DNA from: Actinomyces sp. | GTDB lineage: Bacteria; Actinomycetota; Actinomycetes; Actinomycetales; Actinomycetaceae | Length of the DNA: 64,000 nt | Reading direction: 5' to 3' | NCBI RefSeq assembly: GCF_030530635.1 | Contig: NZ_JAUMUL010000006.1 | Location: forward strand, 14,800-78,799 | Shown here: positions 55,582-64,000 of the stretch, piece after piece | Layout: each line of letters begins with the position of its first letter | Position numbering within the stretch: position 1 is the first letter of the stretch | The notes under the pieces: generated by a model | What the model saw: the letters and a program-made list of their open reading frames with translations, nothing else | Database searches by the model: none | Told to the model about the DNA's origin: nothing | Made by a program: the position numbers and the translations under genes

Positions 55582-56778
55582 ATGGCCACGTCAATCCGCA
55601 CCACCCATGTAGGCTCCCTGCCCCGTACCGAGGCACTGTTAGAGGCCAACGCAGCCCATGCGGCCGGCACGCTCGACGACGCCGCACTGGCGTCGGTCGT
55701 CAACGAGCAGACCGATGCCGTCGTCGCCCGGCAGGCCGAGACCGGTTTAACGGTCGTCAACGACGGCGAATACGGTCACGCCATGACCGAGAAGGTCGAC
55801 TACGGCGCCTGGTGGTCCTACTCCTTCAGCCGCTTCAGCGGCCTGGAGTTGCTCGAGCAGCTGCCTGAGCGCAAGCCCACCCCCGCCGGCAAGCTTGAGC
55901 TTGACGCCATGACCGATCGTCGCGACTGGGTCGCCTTCGCCGATGCCTACGCCGACCCCACCTCCGGCATCCACCTGGCCACGCGCAAGCCCTGGGTGTT
56001 CCCGGTGGTCACCGGCGAGATCCGCTACACCGGGCAGGAAGTCGTCGCCCGTGACATAGCCGCCCTCACCCATGGGCTGGAGCGGGCGGGCAAGCCGCTG
56101 AGCGAGGGCTTCGTGGCCTCCGTCAGCCCGGCCTCAGCCGCCCGCGTCGGAAACTACTACTACGAGGACGACGAGGCCGCCGTGTGGGCCTGGGCCGAAG
56201 CTCTGCGTGAGGAGTACCGGGCCATCACCGACGCCGGGCTCACGGTCCAGATCGACGCGCCCGATCTGGCCGAGTCCTGGGATCAGTTCATCACCGAGCC
56301 GTCCCTGGAGGACTACCGCCGCTTCTCGGCGGTGCGTATTGAGGCCCTAAACCATGCCCTGGAGGGCATCGACCCCGCCCAGGTGCGCTACCACGTGTGC
56401 TGGGGGTCCTGGCACGGGCCGCACTCCACCGATCTGGGCTTCGACAAGATCGTCGACCTGGCCCTGTCCGTGAACGCCAGCGGCCTGAGCTTCGAGGCCG
56501 CCAATGTGCGCCACGAGCACGAGTGGAAGATCTGGCAGGACACCCCCCTGCCCGACGGCAAGTACCTGATCCCCGGCGTGGTCTCCCACGCCACCAATGT
56601 GCTGGAGCACCCCGAACTGGTTGCCGACCGCATCGAGCGCTTCGCCCGGCTGGTGGGACCTGAGCGCGTGGTCGCCTCCACCGACTGCGGCTTGGGTGGG
56701 CGCGTGCATGCCCAGATCGCCTGGTCCAAGCTCGCCTCGCTGACCGAGGGGGCCCGGCTGGCCTCCGCACGTTTCTGA
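55582..56778 (+). CDS. Short cobalamin-independent methionine synthase family protein (MetE C-terminal type)
   Basis: The 398-residue protein corresponds to the catalytic C-terminal half of MetE. THVGSLPR at 8-15 starts the barrel. Zinc ligands appear as HVCWG near 271-275, a Glu in SFEAANVRHEHEW and the Cys of STDCGLGGR near 373. Full MetE is about 750 residues; core-MetE (MesA-D type) proteins of about 340-400 residues take methyl from other donors or partners. It makes methionine from homocysteine, supported by the SAM-I riboswitch. The methyl donor cannot be told. The start ATG has AAGGA nine bases upstream. Confidence 0.82.
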   Translation: MATSIRTTHVGSLPRTEALLEANAAHAAGTLDDAALASVVNEQTDAVVARQAETGLTVVNDGEYGHAMTEKVDYGAWWSYSFSRFSGLELLEQLPERKPTPAGKLELDAMTDRRDWVAFADAYADPTSGIHLATRKPWVFPVVTGEIRYTGQEVVARDIAALTHGLERAGKPLSEGFVASVSPASAARVGNYYYEDDEAAVWAWAEALREEYRAITDAGLTVQIDAPDLAESWDQFITEPSLEDYRRFSAVRIEALNHALEGIDPAQVRYHVCWGSWHGPHSTDLGFDKIVDLALSVNASGLSFEAANVRHEHEWKIWQDTPLPDGKYLIPGVVSHATNVLEHPELVADRIERFARLVGPERVVASTDCGLGGRVHAQIAWSKLASLTEGARLASARF

Positions 56779-56784
56779 AGCCTT

Positions 56785-56822
56785 CCCCCGGCGGCCGCAC
56801 CCTAGCGTGCGGCCGCCGGGGG
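56785..56822 (+). terminator. Long GC-rich hairpin after the methionine synthase gene
   Basis: Two perfect 16-base arms starting CCCCCGGCGGCCGCAC pair around a CCTAGC loop, beginning seven bases after the stop codon. No T-run follows, as is common in high-GC actinobacteria. Confidence 0.75.
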
Positions 56823-56948
56823 TACACATAGTTGCGGTGTCCGTGCCCGTAATGGACTTCAGCCGTGAGTTGCGCTCCGTGGCCGTCTGATCGATCTGCC
56901 GGTGGTCTCCACCGCGGTACTCGGTGATGCGCTCAACCATCTTGACGC

Positions 56949-56970
56949 GGGGGGAGTTCATGATCCCCCC
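56949..56970. terminator. Second hairpin before hisC
   Basis: GGGGGGA and TCCCCCC form a 7-bp stem with an 8-base loop. It is about 65 bp before hisC, so it could stop read-through from upstream, or act in hisC control. Confidence 0.35.
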
Positions 56971-57034
56971 ACCTGAGCCGGATGCGGTCGTGACACACAG
57001 GCGACTTGGGTGATACCGCGTAGACTTTCGCCCC

Positions 57035-58210
57035 GTGACCTCTCTTCCGCTGCGGCCCGATCTGCAGGGCAGCCAACCGTACGGCGCGCCCGAGTTGGAT
57101 GTGCCGGTGCGCCTCAACGTCAACGAGAACCCCTATCCGCCCAGTTCCGCCGTCGTGGCTGACATCGCCGCCGCGGCCGGCAGGGCCGCGACAGGCCTGA
57201 ACCGGTACCCGGAGCGAGACTTCCCCGTGCTGCGGGCCGCCCTGGCCGACTACCTGGCCGCCGAGTCCGGCGTGAAGCTGGACTGGCAGCAGATCTGGGC
57301 CGCCAACGGCTCCAACGAGGTCATGGCGCATGTGCTGCAGGCCTTCGGCGGGCCGGGACGCAGCTGCCTCTCCTTCACCCCCACCTACTCCATGTACCCC
57401 GAGTACGCCCGCAACACCTTTACTCGCTACCTCACCGGTGTCAGGCGGGAGGACTTCACCTTGGACGTCGGCGCCGTCGCCTCGGCCATTGAGCGCGAGC
57501 ACCCCGCCGTGGTCATACTGGCCAGCCCGAACAACCCCACCGGAACCGCCCTGCCGTTGGACGACGTCGCCGCAATCCTGGAGGCGGCCCGCGGGCGTGG
57601 TCCCAGTGAAACCGGTGTCGGTGCGGGCAGGACGGACTGCGTGGTGGTGATTGACGAGGCCTATGCGGAGTTCCGCCGACCGGGCACCCCCAGCGCACTG
57701 GAGCTGCTGGAGGCTACCGCTGCCGACGGCGCGGCCCGCTACCCGCATTTGGCAGTCACCCGCACCATGAGCAAGGCATTCGGCATGGCCGGGCTGCGGC
57801 TCGGCTACCTGGCTGCCTGCCGCGAAATGATTGACATGCTGCGCATCGTGCGCCTGCCCTATCACCTGTCCGCCGTCTCCCAGGCGGTGGGCCTGGCAGC
57901 CCTGGACCACCGTCAAGAGCTGATGAGCCAGGTCGCCTCCCTGCGCGACGAGCGCGACGGCCTGGTGACATGGCTGCGCAACAACGGCTGGACCGCCCAC
58001 GACTCCGACGCCAACTTCGTCCTGTTCGGTCCCTTCGCCGACCGTGAGGCGGTGTGGCAGGGACTGCTGGAGCGGGGCGTCCTCATTCGCGTTGTCGGTC
58101 CGGACGGGTATCTTCGGGTATGCGTCGGTACGCCGCAGGAGATGGAACGCTTCCGTGATGCGCTCGTGGGCGTGACCAGGGGGAGCGATGCGAAGGAGAG
58201 CAACACATGA
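57035..58210 (+). CDS. hisC: Histidinol-phosphate aminotransferase HisC
   Basis: The 391-residue PLP enzyme converts imidazole-acetol phosphate to histidinol phosphate. [11 protein letters not shown] near 27, [12 protein letters not shown] near 56, [11 protein letters not shown] near 91, SPNNPTG near 165, DEAYAEF near 206 and the PLP lysine in [15 protein letters not shown] near 245 are present. A -10-like TAGACT (57021-57026) lies eight bases before the GTG and no ribosome site is visible, so the mRNA is probably leaderless. ATGA overlap with hisB. Confidence 0.94.
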   Translation: MTSLPLRPDLQGSQPYGAPELDVPVRLNVNENPYPPSSAVVADIAAAAGRAATGLNRYPERDFPVLRAALADYLAAESGVKLDWQQIWAANGSNEVMAHVLQAFGGPGRSCLSFTPTYSMYPEYARNTFTRYLTGVRREDFTLDVGAVASAIEREHPAVVILASPNNPTGTALPLDDVAAILEAARGRGPSETGVGAGRTDCVVVIDEAYAEFRRPGTPSALELLEATAADGAARYPHLAVTRTMSKAFGMAGLRLGYLAACREMIDMLRIVRLPYHLSAVSQAVGLAALDHRQELMSQVASLRDERDGLVTWLRNNGWTAHDSDANFVLFGPFADREAVWQGLLERGVLIRVVGPDGYLRVCVGTPQEMERFRDALVGVTRGSDAKESNT

Positions 58211-58806
58211 ACCGCACGGCCCGCATTGAACGCACCACCAGCGAGTCCTCCGTCGTGGTCGCACTCGACCTGGACGGGACCGGACGCACCGACATCTCCA
58301 CCACGGTGCCCTTCTACGACCACATGCTCACCGCCCTGGGCAGGCATTCGCTGATCGACCTGACGGTACGCGCCAGTGGAGACACCGACATCGACGTCCA
58401 CCACACGGTGGAGGACACTGCTATCTGCATCGGTGAGGCCCTGAAGACCGCGCTGGGCGACAAGCGCGGCATCAGACGATTCGGTGACGCGCTCGTGCCC
58501 CTGGACGAGGCCCTCGCGCAGGCCGTCGTCGACATCTCCGGCCGCCCCTACCTGGTGCACGACGGGGAGTCCGAGGCCTTCGTGCACCACCTCATCGGGG
58601 GGCATTTCACCGGATCTATGGTTCGCCACTGCCTGGAGGCGATCGCCTACCACGCCGGCATCTGCCTGCACGTGCGCGTGATCTCCGGGCGTGACCCCCA
58701 CCATATCGCTGAGGCCGAGTTCAAGGCTCTGGCCCGCGCCCTGCGCGCGGCCGTTGAACCGGACCCGCGTGTCGACGACATCCCCTCTACTAAGGGGGCT
58801 TTGTGA
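58207..58806 (+). CDS. hisB: Imidazoleglycerol-phosphate dehydratase HisB
   Basis: The 199-residue monofunctional dehydratase has the two HHxxED/HHLxxxH metal-site motifs. [17 protein letters not shown] is near 36, [17 protein letters not shown] near 62, DISGRPYLV near 108 and HHLIGGHF near 128, [22 protein letters not shown] near 152. It lacks the N-terminal phosphatase domain of the E. coli protein, as usual in actinobacteria. Overlaps hisC and abuts the next gene (TGATG). Confidence 0.95.
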   Translation: MNRTARIERTTSESSVVVALDLDGTGRTDISTTVPFYDHMLTALGRHSLIDLTVRASGDTDIDVHHTVEDTAICIGEALKTALGDKRGIRRFGDALVPLDEALAQAVVDISGRPYLVHDGESEAFVHHLIGGHFTGSMVRHCLEAIAYHAGICLHVRVISGRDPHHIAEAEFKALARALRAAVEPDPRVDDIPSTKGAL

Positions 58807-59657
58807 TGCATGACGACCACAACGTCAGCCCGGGCGGCCGACGCGATGAGGACCCGGACCTCGATGCCGAGTTCGCCGCCATTGTGGAAGGGCTCGAACT
58901 GCCTGTGCAACCGGATGTTGACGGTGAGTCGGTCGCGGGCGGACCCGACGCGCCCACCGAGCAGGACGGTCCCGTTTCACCCAGGGACGTGCCCCACAAC
59001 GTTTACGGAGAACGCGGCGGCGCAGACTCCAAAGGCGAGGAGCGCCTGACCCCCGAACAACTCGCTGAACTTGAAGCCTTTACGTCTGCACTCGGCTCCG
59101 ACTCGGGGACTGCCGGCGGTCCGAGGGCCGTGAAGATCGCCCTAGTGCTCACCCCTTTGGCCAGTGCTGAGGCGCTGGCCGCGCTGTGCGCCGCCAGTGG
59201 CCTGGAGTGCACGGTGGTGCCCACCGCCTCAGGAGCGGTTGCCGTGAAGGAGTTCGTGTCCGCGCACGCCGAGTGGGATATCGCCGAGTTGCTCGGTGGT
59301 GCCGATACCGAGCCCGCCGAGGCGGCCGAACTGGCGGGGGTCCTGTCTCGCCTGAGCCGCGCCGGCGTGGTGCTCGTGACCGCGGATCTGGCCACCGACG
59401 CCGGCGTCGAGTCCGGACTGTCGGGCACCATCACCGTCCGTCACTATCGCAACGGTGCGGCCGGGGAGGAGATCAGCCCCGGGGTACTGCTACCCGACTT
59501 GGATGAGAGCATTGAGGACATCCTGTTCGGGGCCACCCGGGTGCAGGACGTGCCGGGTGCGATTAGAACCACTGAGGTAAAGCCCGGGCGGATCATGCGC
59601 TGGCTGGGTCGTGGCATGCGGCCGCGCGGCAGCGGCGGTGGCAGTGAAGCCGACTGA
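58806..59657 (+). CDS. Unknown protein within the his operon
   Basis: The 283-residue protein matches no family I can name. The first 90 residues are acidic and low in hydrophobics. A folded part near 108-240 alternates strands and helices (KIALVLTPLASAEALAALCA, GVVLVTADLATDAGVESG). The C-terminal ends in a basic IMRWLGRGMRPRGSGG. Proteins of this sort occur between hisB and hisH in related actinomycetes, so a tie to the pathway is possible but unproven. The ATG at 58806 is used because AAGGGGG is spaced correctly; GTG three bases earlier is possible. Confidence 0.75.
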   Translation: MHDDHNVSPGGRRDEDPDLDAEFAAIVEGLELPVQPDVDGESVAGGPDAPTEQDGPVSPRDVPHNVYGERGGADSKGEERLTPEQLAELEAFTSALGSDSGTAGGPRAVKIALVLTPLASAEALAALCAASGLECTVVPTASGAVAVKEFVSAHAEWDIAELLGGADTEPAEAAELAGVLSRLSRAGVVLVTADLATDAGVESGLSGTITVRHYRNGAAGEEISPGVLLPDLDESIEDILFGATRVQDVPGAIRTTEVKPGRIMRWLGRGMRPRGSGGGSEAD

Positions 59658-59715
59658 CAACACGGTAGCTGACGCCGATGGCGTTATCAGTACCGCGCGT
59701 GGGTAGGGTGTGATC

Positions 59716-60381
59716 GTGAGGCAACCACACGTCGTCGTCCTGGCCTACGGAAGTGGCAATGTGCGCTCGGCCGTGCGCGCCCTGGAGCGTGTCGGCGCGA
59801 TCGTCGAGTTGACTGCGGACCCGGCCGCCGTAGAGGCCGCCGCCGGGCTCGTCGTCCCCGGGGTTGGCGCCTTCGCGGCGGTAATGGAGCAGCTGCGCGC
59901 CGTCGATGCACCCCGACTCATCGACCGCAGGCTTGCCGGGGGCAGGCCGGTGCTGGGAATCTGCGTGGGTATGCAGGTCATGTTCGAAGCCTCGACCGAG
60001 CATGCCGAGGGCACTGAGGATGAGTCGGTGCCCGGCCTGGCCCAGTGGCCCGGCACCGTCTCCCGCCTCCAGGCCGAGATCGTCCCCCACATGGGCTGGA
60101 GCCAGGTACGTCCTCCGGCCGACACCGTCCTGTTCGACGGGCTGGGTGGCACCCACGGCTCCGAGCGCTTCTACTTCGTGCACTCATACGCAGCCAAGAC
60201 CGATCCCGCCGAGTTGCTCGGCCCGGGACGGACCCGCCCGCCCCATTCGACCTGGGCCACGCACGGGGAGGACTTCGTGGCCGCCGTCGAGAACGGTGCC
60301 CTGAGCGCAACCCAGTTCCACCCCGAGAAGTCAGGTGACGCCGGAGCGCAGCTGCTGCGCAACTGGCTGACTACCCTCTGA
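59716..60381 (+). CDS. hisH: Imidazole glycerol phosphate synthase glutaminase subunit HisH
   Basis: The 221-residue class I glutaminase supplies ammonia to His[21 protein letters not shown] near 6, [14 protein letters not shown] near 50, the nucleophile Cys in [11 protein letters not shown] near 85 and the His-Glu pair in TQFHPEKSG near 200 form the catalytic triad. GTG at 59716 is six bases after a -10-like TAGGGT (59704-59709), with no ribosome site, so a leaderless start is likely. A GTG six bases upstream is the alternative. The partner hisF is not in the window. Confidence 0.92.
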   Translation: MRQPHVVVLAYGSGNVRSAVRALERVGAIVELTADPAAVEAAAGLVVPGVGAFAAVMEQLRAVDAPRLIDRRLAGGRPVLGICVGMQVMFEASTEHAEGTEDESVPGLAQWPGTVSRLQAEIVPHMGWSQVRPPADTVLFDGLGGTHGSERFYFVHSYAAKTDPAELLGPGRTRPPHSTWATHGEDFVAAVENGALSATQFHPEKSGDAGAQLLRNWLTTL

Positions 60382-60433
60382 TCCCTCCGCCGTGCACCGA
60401 AGTGCGCCGCGAACTCAATTCAAGGAGACGCCC

Positions 60434-61177
60434 ATGCTCACTCTTCTACCGGCCGTCGACGTCGCCTACGGCAAGGCCGTCCGCCTGCTACGAGGCGAAG
60501 CCGGAAGTGAAACCGACTACGGCAGTCCCATTGATGCCGCCCGGGACTGGGTGGCGGCCGGCGCCGCCTGGATTCATCTAGTGGATCTGGACGCGGCCTT
60601 CGGACGCGGCAGCAACGCCCCACTGCTCGCGCGCATCGTCGGCGAGGTGGACGTGAAGGTAGAGCTCTCCGGAGGCATACGCGACGACGCTTCGCTGGAG
60701 CGTGCCCTGGCCGCCGGGGCCGCCCGCGTCAACCTGGGCACGGCCGCACTGGAGGACCCGGCCTGGACTGAACGCGTGATCGCCGAACACGGCGACAAGA
60801 TCGCCGTCGGCCTGGATGTGCGCGGGACCACCTTGGCCGCCCGTGGTTGGACCAAGGAGGGCGGGGACCTGTGGGAGACCCTGGAGCGGCTGGACGCCGC
60901 CGGATGTGCCCGCTACGTCGTCACCGACGTCACCAAGGACGGCACCCTCATGGGACCCAATATCGAGCTGCTGCGCGAGGTCTGTGAGCGCACCGCCGCT
61001 CCTGTGGTCGCCTCCGGTGGCATCGCCCACCTGGACGACCTGCGTGCCCTGGCGCGCCTGGAGGGATACGGGCTGGAGGGAGCGATCGTCGGAAAGGCCC
61101 TGTACAACGGTAACTTCACCCTCCAGGAGGCGTTAACCCTCTGCGGTGACGAGAGCCGACCTACTCAGGAGCGGTAA
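60434..61177 (+). CDS. priA: Phosphoribosyl isomerase A (HisA/PriA)
   Basis: The 247-residue TIM-barrel enzyme isomerises ProFAR in histidine synthesis; actinobacterial PriA may also isomerise PRA for tryptophan. The base/acid aspartates are in [13 protein letters not shown] near 6-18 and [13 protein letters not shown] near 165. [10 protein letters not shown] near 49, ELSGGIRDD near 76 and [12 protein letters not shown] near 134 match PriA, including the Arg-Gly-Trp that contacts the PRA substrate. CAAGGAG precedes the ATG. Subfamily drift is known in Actinomycetaceae, so dual function is not assured. Confidence 0.92.
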   Translation: MLTLLPAVDVAYGKAVRLLRGEAGSETDYGSPIDAARDWVAAGAAWIHLVDLDAAFGRGSNAPLLARIVGEVDVKVELSGGIRDDASLERALAAGAARVNLGTAALEDPAWTERVIAEHGDKIAVGLDVRGTTLAARGWTKEGGDLWETLERLDAAGCARYVVTDVTKDGTLMGPNIELLREVCERTAAPVVASGGIAHLDDLRALARLEGYGLEGAIVGKALYNGNFTLQEALTLCGDESRPTQER

Positions 61178-61180
61178 CTC

Positions 61181-62020
61181 ATGTCCCAGACTCCCCACAC
61201 CCCGGACCTGCCCGCAGCCGGTGCGGCCTCGCCCCTGCCCGAAGACCTGCAGGTGGCCGCCGCGATGGCCGCCCGCGACCGGCTGGAGCGGCTGCTGGCC
61301 GCCCCCACACCCTTCGCCGCAGACGACGGCTCCGCAGATCCCGCCGTGGCGGCCGCTCTGGATGAGCAGGGCCTGCCGCGGCACGAATATCTGGACCGGC
61401 TGCTCGCTGCATTGACGGCCAGCCGTCTGATCGTGCCGGTGGCCGCGCACGCCGTCGGCGGACCCACGCGTATCCGTCTGGGTGAGAACACTCTCGCTGT
61501 TCCCGCGCACGAACCGCATACGGCTGACGCAGCCGAGGACGCAGTGGATCTGGCAGTCCGGCTCGACGACGGTCACCTGGCGCTGCCGGTATTCACCTCC
61601 GCTGCTGCCGTCTCCGCTTGGCGCGCGGACGTGCGTCCCGTACCGGTCACGCCGCAGCGAGCAGCCCAGGTCGCTTGCCTGAGTACCGATCAGTTGTGGG
61701 TGCTGGATCCGGGCACCCGCGACCTGCGCCTGCCGCGTCCCGCGGTGGTGGCTCTGGCCGGAGGAGAGGAGTGGATCCCCTCGTGGCGCAACGAGCCGGT
61801 GCAGGCGGAGGTGGCCTCCCAGCTCGGCAGCGTCGAGGGTGTTACCGGGGTGGCCTTCGCCCCGGGGGAGACTGCCGAGTTGCGCGTGTTCATCCGCGTG
61901 GACGCCTCGTCGGGCACGCCCGCCGTTGCAGCCGCGCTGGAGCAGTGCCAGTACGTAATGGTCAATCCCGCCTGGGGCGAGTTCATCGACACCGTGGAGT
62001 TGTGCCCGGTGCCCGCCTGA
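61181..62020 (+). CDS. SseB N-terminal domain family protein
   Basis: The 279-residue protein belongs to the actinobacterial SseB-like family. It has the N-terminal segment RLLAALTASRLIVPVA near 71, LPVFTSAAAVSAWRADVRPVPV near 132 and the RAAQVACLSTDQLWVLDPG segment near 157. Its function is unknown. It usually follows priA and precedes infC in actinomycetes, as here, four bases after priA. AGGAG precedes the ATG. Confidence 0.85.
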   Translation: MSQTPHTPDLPAAGAASPLPEDLQVAAAMAARDRLERLLAAPTPFAADDGSADPAVAAALDEQGLPRHEYLDRLLAALTASRLIVPVAAHAVGGPTRIRLGENTLAVPAHEPHTADAAEDAVDLAVRLDDGHLALPVFTSAAAVSAWRADVRPVPVTPQRAAQVACLSTDQLWVLDPGTRDLRLPRPAVVALAGGEEWIPSWRNEPVQAEVASQLGSVEGVTGVAFAPGETAELRVFIRVDASSGTPAVAAALEQCQYVMVNPAWGEFIDTVELCPVPA

Positions 62021-62231
62021 CGGCGAACTCCCAGGGCTCCTATGGGCACCGTCACGTTCCAGCAGTGGCTCGTGTGTGACGTGGTGTGGGAAGAAGCTGC
62101 TAGACTCCAGCATCAACCGGCCGGAGTCATACCTCCGGCACGCAAGCGGAGTAATCCCACCTGGGTCCCTCAAAGGGGCCGGGTCATGCGGGGAGTGATC
62201 CTCGCGGCCGTGCTCTTATGAGCACATGAGG

Positions 62232-62270
62232 GGCCTTCGTGCGCGTATGCGGCGAAGGCCTTCTTCGTTG
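62232..62270 (+). terminator. Terminator-like attenuator hairpin in the infC leader
   Basis: GGCCTTCG and CGAAGGCC (62232-62239, 62253-62260) form a perfect 8-bp stem with a 13-base loop, followed by TTCTTCGTT. It lies about 45 bases before infC inside a 284-bp untranslated leader. Premature termination controlled by L20 or IF3 is known for such operons in other bacteria; here it is inferred. Confidence 0.55.
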
Positions 62271-62304
62271 CGACGGTAACCACTGACAAGAGTGAGGAAC
62301 AGTC

Positions 62305-62955
62305 ATCAGCGAGCCCCGTATCAACGAACGGATCCGCGTCCCCGAGGTGCGGCTGGTCGGCCCCAGCGGTGAGCAGGTCGGCATCGTCCGGGTAGAGGAC
62401 GCCCTCCGCCTGGCCGAAGAGGCCGGCCTGGACCTCGTAGAGGTCGCCCCTGACGCACGCCCCCCGGTGTGCCGACTCATGGACTACGGCAAGTTCAAGT
62501 ACGAGTCGGCCATGAAGGCACGTGACGCTCGACGCAACCAGGCAAACACTCAGCTCAAGGAAATCCAGTTCCGTCCCAAGATTGACGAGCACGACTATGC
62601 CACCAAGATGGGGCACGTCGAGCGCTTCCTCAAGGGTGGGGACAAGGTCAAATGCATCGTCCGCTTCCGTGGCCGCGAGCAGTCCCGTCCAGAGCTGGGC
62701 ATCCGACTGCTGCAGCGCGTGGCCGAGCAGGTCTCCGAGCTGGGCAATATCGAATCCCACCCCCGCCAGGACGGCCGGAACATGGTCATGGTCCTGGCTC
62801 CCACCCGTAAGAAGGCGGAGGTCAAGTCCGACCAGCGTCGCCGTCGCGAGGCCGCACGTGCCAGCCGCCGAGCTGAGAAGCAGGCCGCCAGGGCGGCCCG
62901 TGAGGCCAAAGCGGAGGCGAAGGCGGCTCAGGCCCCCGACGCCGAGGGTGAGTGA
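62305..62955 (+). CDS. infC: Translation initiation factor IF-3, probably starting at AUC
   Basis: The protein of about 216 residues binds the 30S subunit and checks the start codon. [46 protein letters not shown] and KHGDKVK-type [17 protein letters not shown] are present. Between an in-frame TGA at 62293 and the GTG at 62347 no ATG, GTG or TTG exists. The family-conserved [11 protein letters not shown] segment begins at ATC 62305, seven bases after GAGGAA, so ATC is taken as the start. Non-standard AUU/AUC starts on infC allow IF3 to limit its own synthesis. The tail is Lys/Ala-rich. Confidence 0.93.
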   Translation: MSEPRINERIRVPEVRLVGPSGEQVGIVRVEDALRLAEEAGLDLVEVAPDARPPVCRLMDYGKFKYESAMKARDARRNQANTQLKEIQFRPKIDEHDYATKMGHVERFLKGGDKVKCIVRFRGREQSRPELGIRLLQRVAEQVSELGNIESHPRQDGRNMVMVLAPTRKKAEVKSDQRRRREAARASRRAEKQAARAAREAKAEAKAAQAPDAEGE

Positions 62956-63070
62956 ACTCGCCCGCCCAGTGGCTCGTCGAAGGCGGGCGTAACAGACCCA
63001 GCCTCGTCATCCGACGAGGTTCGCAGCCCCCGGCCCATCCGGCGTCGGGGACCGAGAAGAGGAAATAAAC

Positions 63071-63265
63071 ATGCCGAAGAACAAGACGCACTCCGGTGCC
63101 AAGAAGCGCTTCCGGGTCACCGGTAGCGGCAAGCTCATGCGGGAGCGGGCCGGCAAGCGCCACCTGCTGGAGGTCAAGTCCTCTCGCCGCAAGCGCAGGC
63201 TGTCCCAGGACCAGGTCGTCGCCCCGGCCGACACCCGCCAGGTCAAGAGGCTGCTCGGTCGCTGA
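63071..63265 (+). CDS. rpmI: 50S ribosomal protein L35
   Basis: The 64-residue basic protein is full-length L35, starting [21 protein letters not shown] and ending [21 protein letters not shown] precedes the ATG. It sits between infC and rplT, the conserved order, 30 bp before rplT. Confidence 0.97.
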   Translation: MPKNKTHSGAKKRFRVTGSGKLMRERAGKRHLLEVKSSRRKRRLSQDQVVAPADTRQVKRLLGR

Positions 63266-63295
63266 TCGGCCCACAACACAACAAGGAGTCATCAC

Positions 63296-63676
63296 ATGGC
63301 ACGTGTGAAGCGGGCTGTTAACGCCCAGAAGAAGCGTCGTACCGTCCTCGACCGGGCCTCCGGCTACCGTGGGCAGCGCTCCCGCCTGTACCGCAAGGCG
63401 AAGGAGCAGGTCACTCACTCCGGCGTGTATGCCTTCCGTGACCGCCGGGCGCGCAAGGGCGACTTCCGTCGCCTGTGGATCCAGCGCATTAACGCCGCGG
63501 CCCGCGCCGAGGGCATGACCTATAACCGGTTCATGCAGGGCCTGGGCCTGGCCGGCGTGGAGGTTGACCGCCGCATGCTCGCCGAGCTGGCCGTCAACGA
63601 GCCCGCCGCCTTCAAGACGCTGGTTGAGACCGCCCGTAAGGCTCTGCCCGCGGACGTCAACGCTCCCAAGGCCTGA
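63296..63676 (+). CDS. rplT: 50S ribosomal protein L20
   Basis: The 126-residue protein is L20, an assembly-initiating 23S rRNA binder. [39 protein letters not shown] and [22 protein letters not shown] are characteristic. L20 also represses its own operon in several bacteria. CAAGGAG precedes the ATG. A strong terminator follows 60 bases after its stop. Confidence 0.98.
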   Translation: MARVKRAVNAQKKRRTVLDRASGYRGQRSRLYRKAKEQVTHSGVYAFRDRRARKGDFRRLWIQRINAAARAEGMTYNRFMQGLGLAGVEVDRRMLAELAVNEPAAFKTLVETARKALPADVNAPKA

Positions 63677-64000
63677 GCCAGTCGGCGCCCGACACCGTCG
63701 GACGCGGCCGTTCGCCACGCGCGGCCGCGAGGCTTGAGACGGCTCCTCACCCATGAACCCGCCGAGCGGCGGGGCACGGTGAGGGGCCGTCTCGTTGTTC
63801 CCGGTAATCTGGCTCTTCGCGTTTGGGGTGTGGTGGTGCGGGCCCGCGGGTGGTCGTGTTAGGTGCGTTGTTCGGTGTGCACCGGGCCGGCGGGTGGTCG
63901 TGCTCGGGACGAGGAGGTCGTACTCGGGCGTCCGGGCAGTGACGTCGTGGGGCCTGCGCGGACGTTCTGAGGCTGACGAGGACTTGTGGCCGGCGGGGAC
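63677..64000. other. Region after rplT, with short direct repeats
   Basis: Past the terminator (63736-63800) no gene is supported. GCGGGTGGTCGTG recurs at 63846-63858 and 63890-63902, and GGTCGT[A/G]CTCGGG at 63896-63908 and 63916-63928. These may be low-complexity GC-rich sequence or the start of a repeat that continues outside the window. Confidence 0.35.
63736..63800 (+). terminator. Terminator of the infC-rpmI-rplT operon
   Basis: GAGACGGCTCCTCACC (63736-63751) pairs with GGTGAGGGGCCGTCTC (63778-63793) through 15 of 16 positions, around a 26-base loop with its own small hairpin. GTTGTT follows. Confidence 0.85.

Noticed and set aside
56347..57123. Minus-strand gene between the methionine synthase gene and hisC
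   Set aside because: The part near 56880-56950 reads somewhat protein-like (MVERITEYRGGDHRQID), but it runs through the terminator hairpin and the 3' end of the sense gene, with no ribosome site and no family match.
62347..62349. GTG as the infC start
   Set aside because: It would remove 14 family-conserved residues and has no ribosome site, whereas ATC 62305 has GAGGAA at the right distance.
63846..63928. CRISPR array
   Set aside because: The repeats are only 13 bases, two copies each, with uneven spacing and no cas genes.

Overview
The window is chromosomal DNA from a high-GC Gram-positive bacterium, most likely an Actinomyces or Schaalia-type member of the Actinomycetaceae. This rests on the actinobacterial division and cell-wall (dcw) gene order running from mraZ to divIVA without ftsA, a PriA-type HisA, many GTG starts with ATGA/GTGA overlaps, and the SseB-infC-rpmI-rplT arrangement after the his genes. 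The genus is an inference from gene content and was not tested by a search. No tRNA, rRNA, insertion sequence, phage or CRISPR array was seen.

Region 1 (1-11.4 kb): the end of an FtsX-like ABC permease, two tandem paralogous acyl-CoA ligases behind a double palindrome, a HelD-type RNA polymerase-recycling ATPase, a PAC2-family protein, a spermidine synthase-like protein and DNA polymerase IV.

Region 2 (11.5-34 kb): a DUF3040 protein and the dcw cluster: mraZ, rsmH, ftsL, ftsI, murE, murF, mraY, murD, ftsW, murG, murC, ftsQ, ftsZ, pgeF, sepF, yggT, a short degenerate divIVA-like copy, the real divIVA, then lspA and an rluD-like gene. These make lipid II and assemble the septum and the growing pole. 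MraZ-box repeats lie before mraZ. Related inverted repeats lie before ftsZ and before both divIVA copies.

Region 3 (33.4-45.5 kb): a GNAT acetyltransferase, dnaE, an S4-domain protein, a small unknown protein, an FGGY sugar kinase, a Phd/Doc-like toxin-antitoxin pair, a decayed stretch, a GH3 beta-glycosidase and hisD.

Region 4 (45.5-57 kb): accessory-looking DNA between hisD and the other his genes. It holds a six-gene operon that looks like a synthase-dependent exopolysaccharide system: a small membrane protein, a processive GT2 synthase, a secreted lectin-like protein, UDP-GlcNAc 2-epimerase, a DUF2334 deacetylase and a Tat-exported clan GH-A hydrolase. After it come a RecQ helicase with a C-terminal phosphoribosyltransferase-like segment and a short MetE-type methionine synthase under a SAM-I riboswitch.

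Region 5 (57-64 kb): hisC-hisB-unknown-hisH-priA-sseB, then infC, which appears to start at AUC behind a terminator-like hairpin, rpmI and rplT, ending in a strong terminator.
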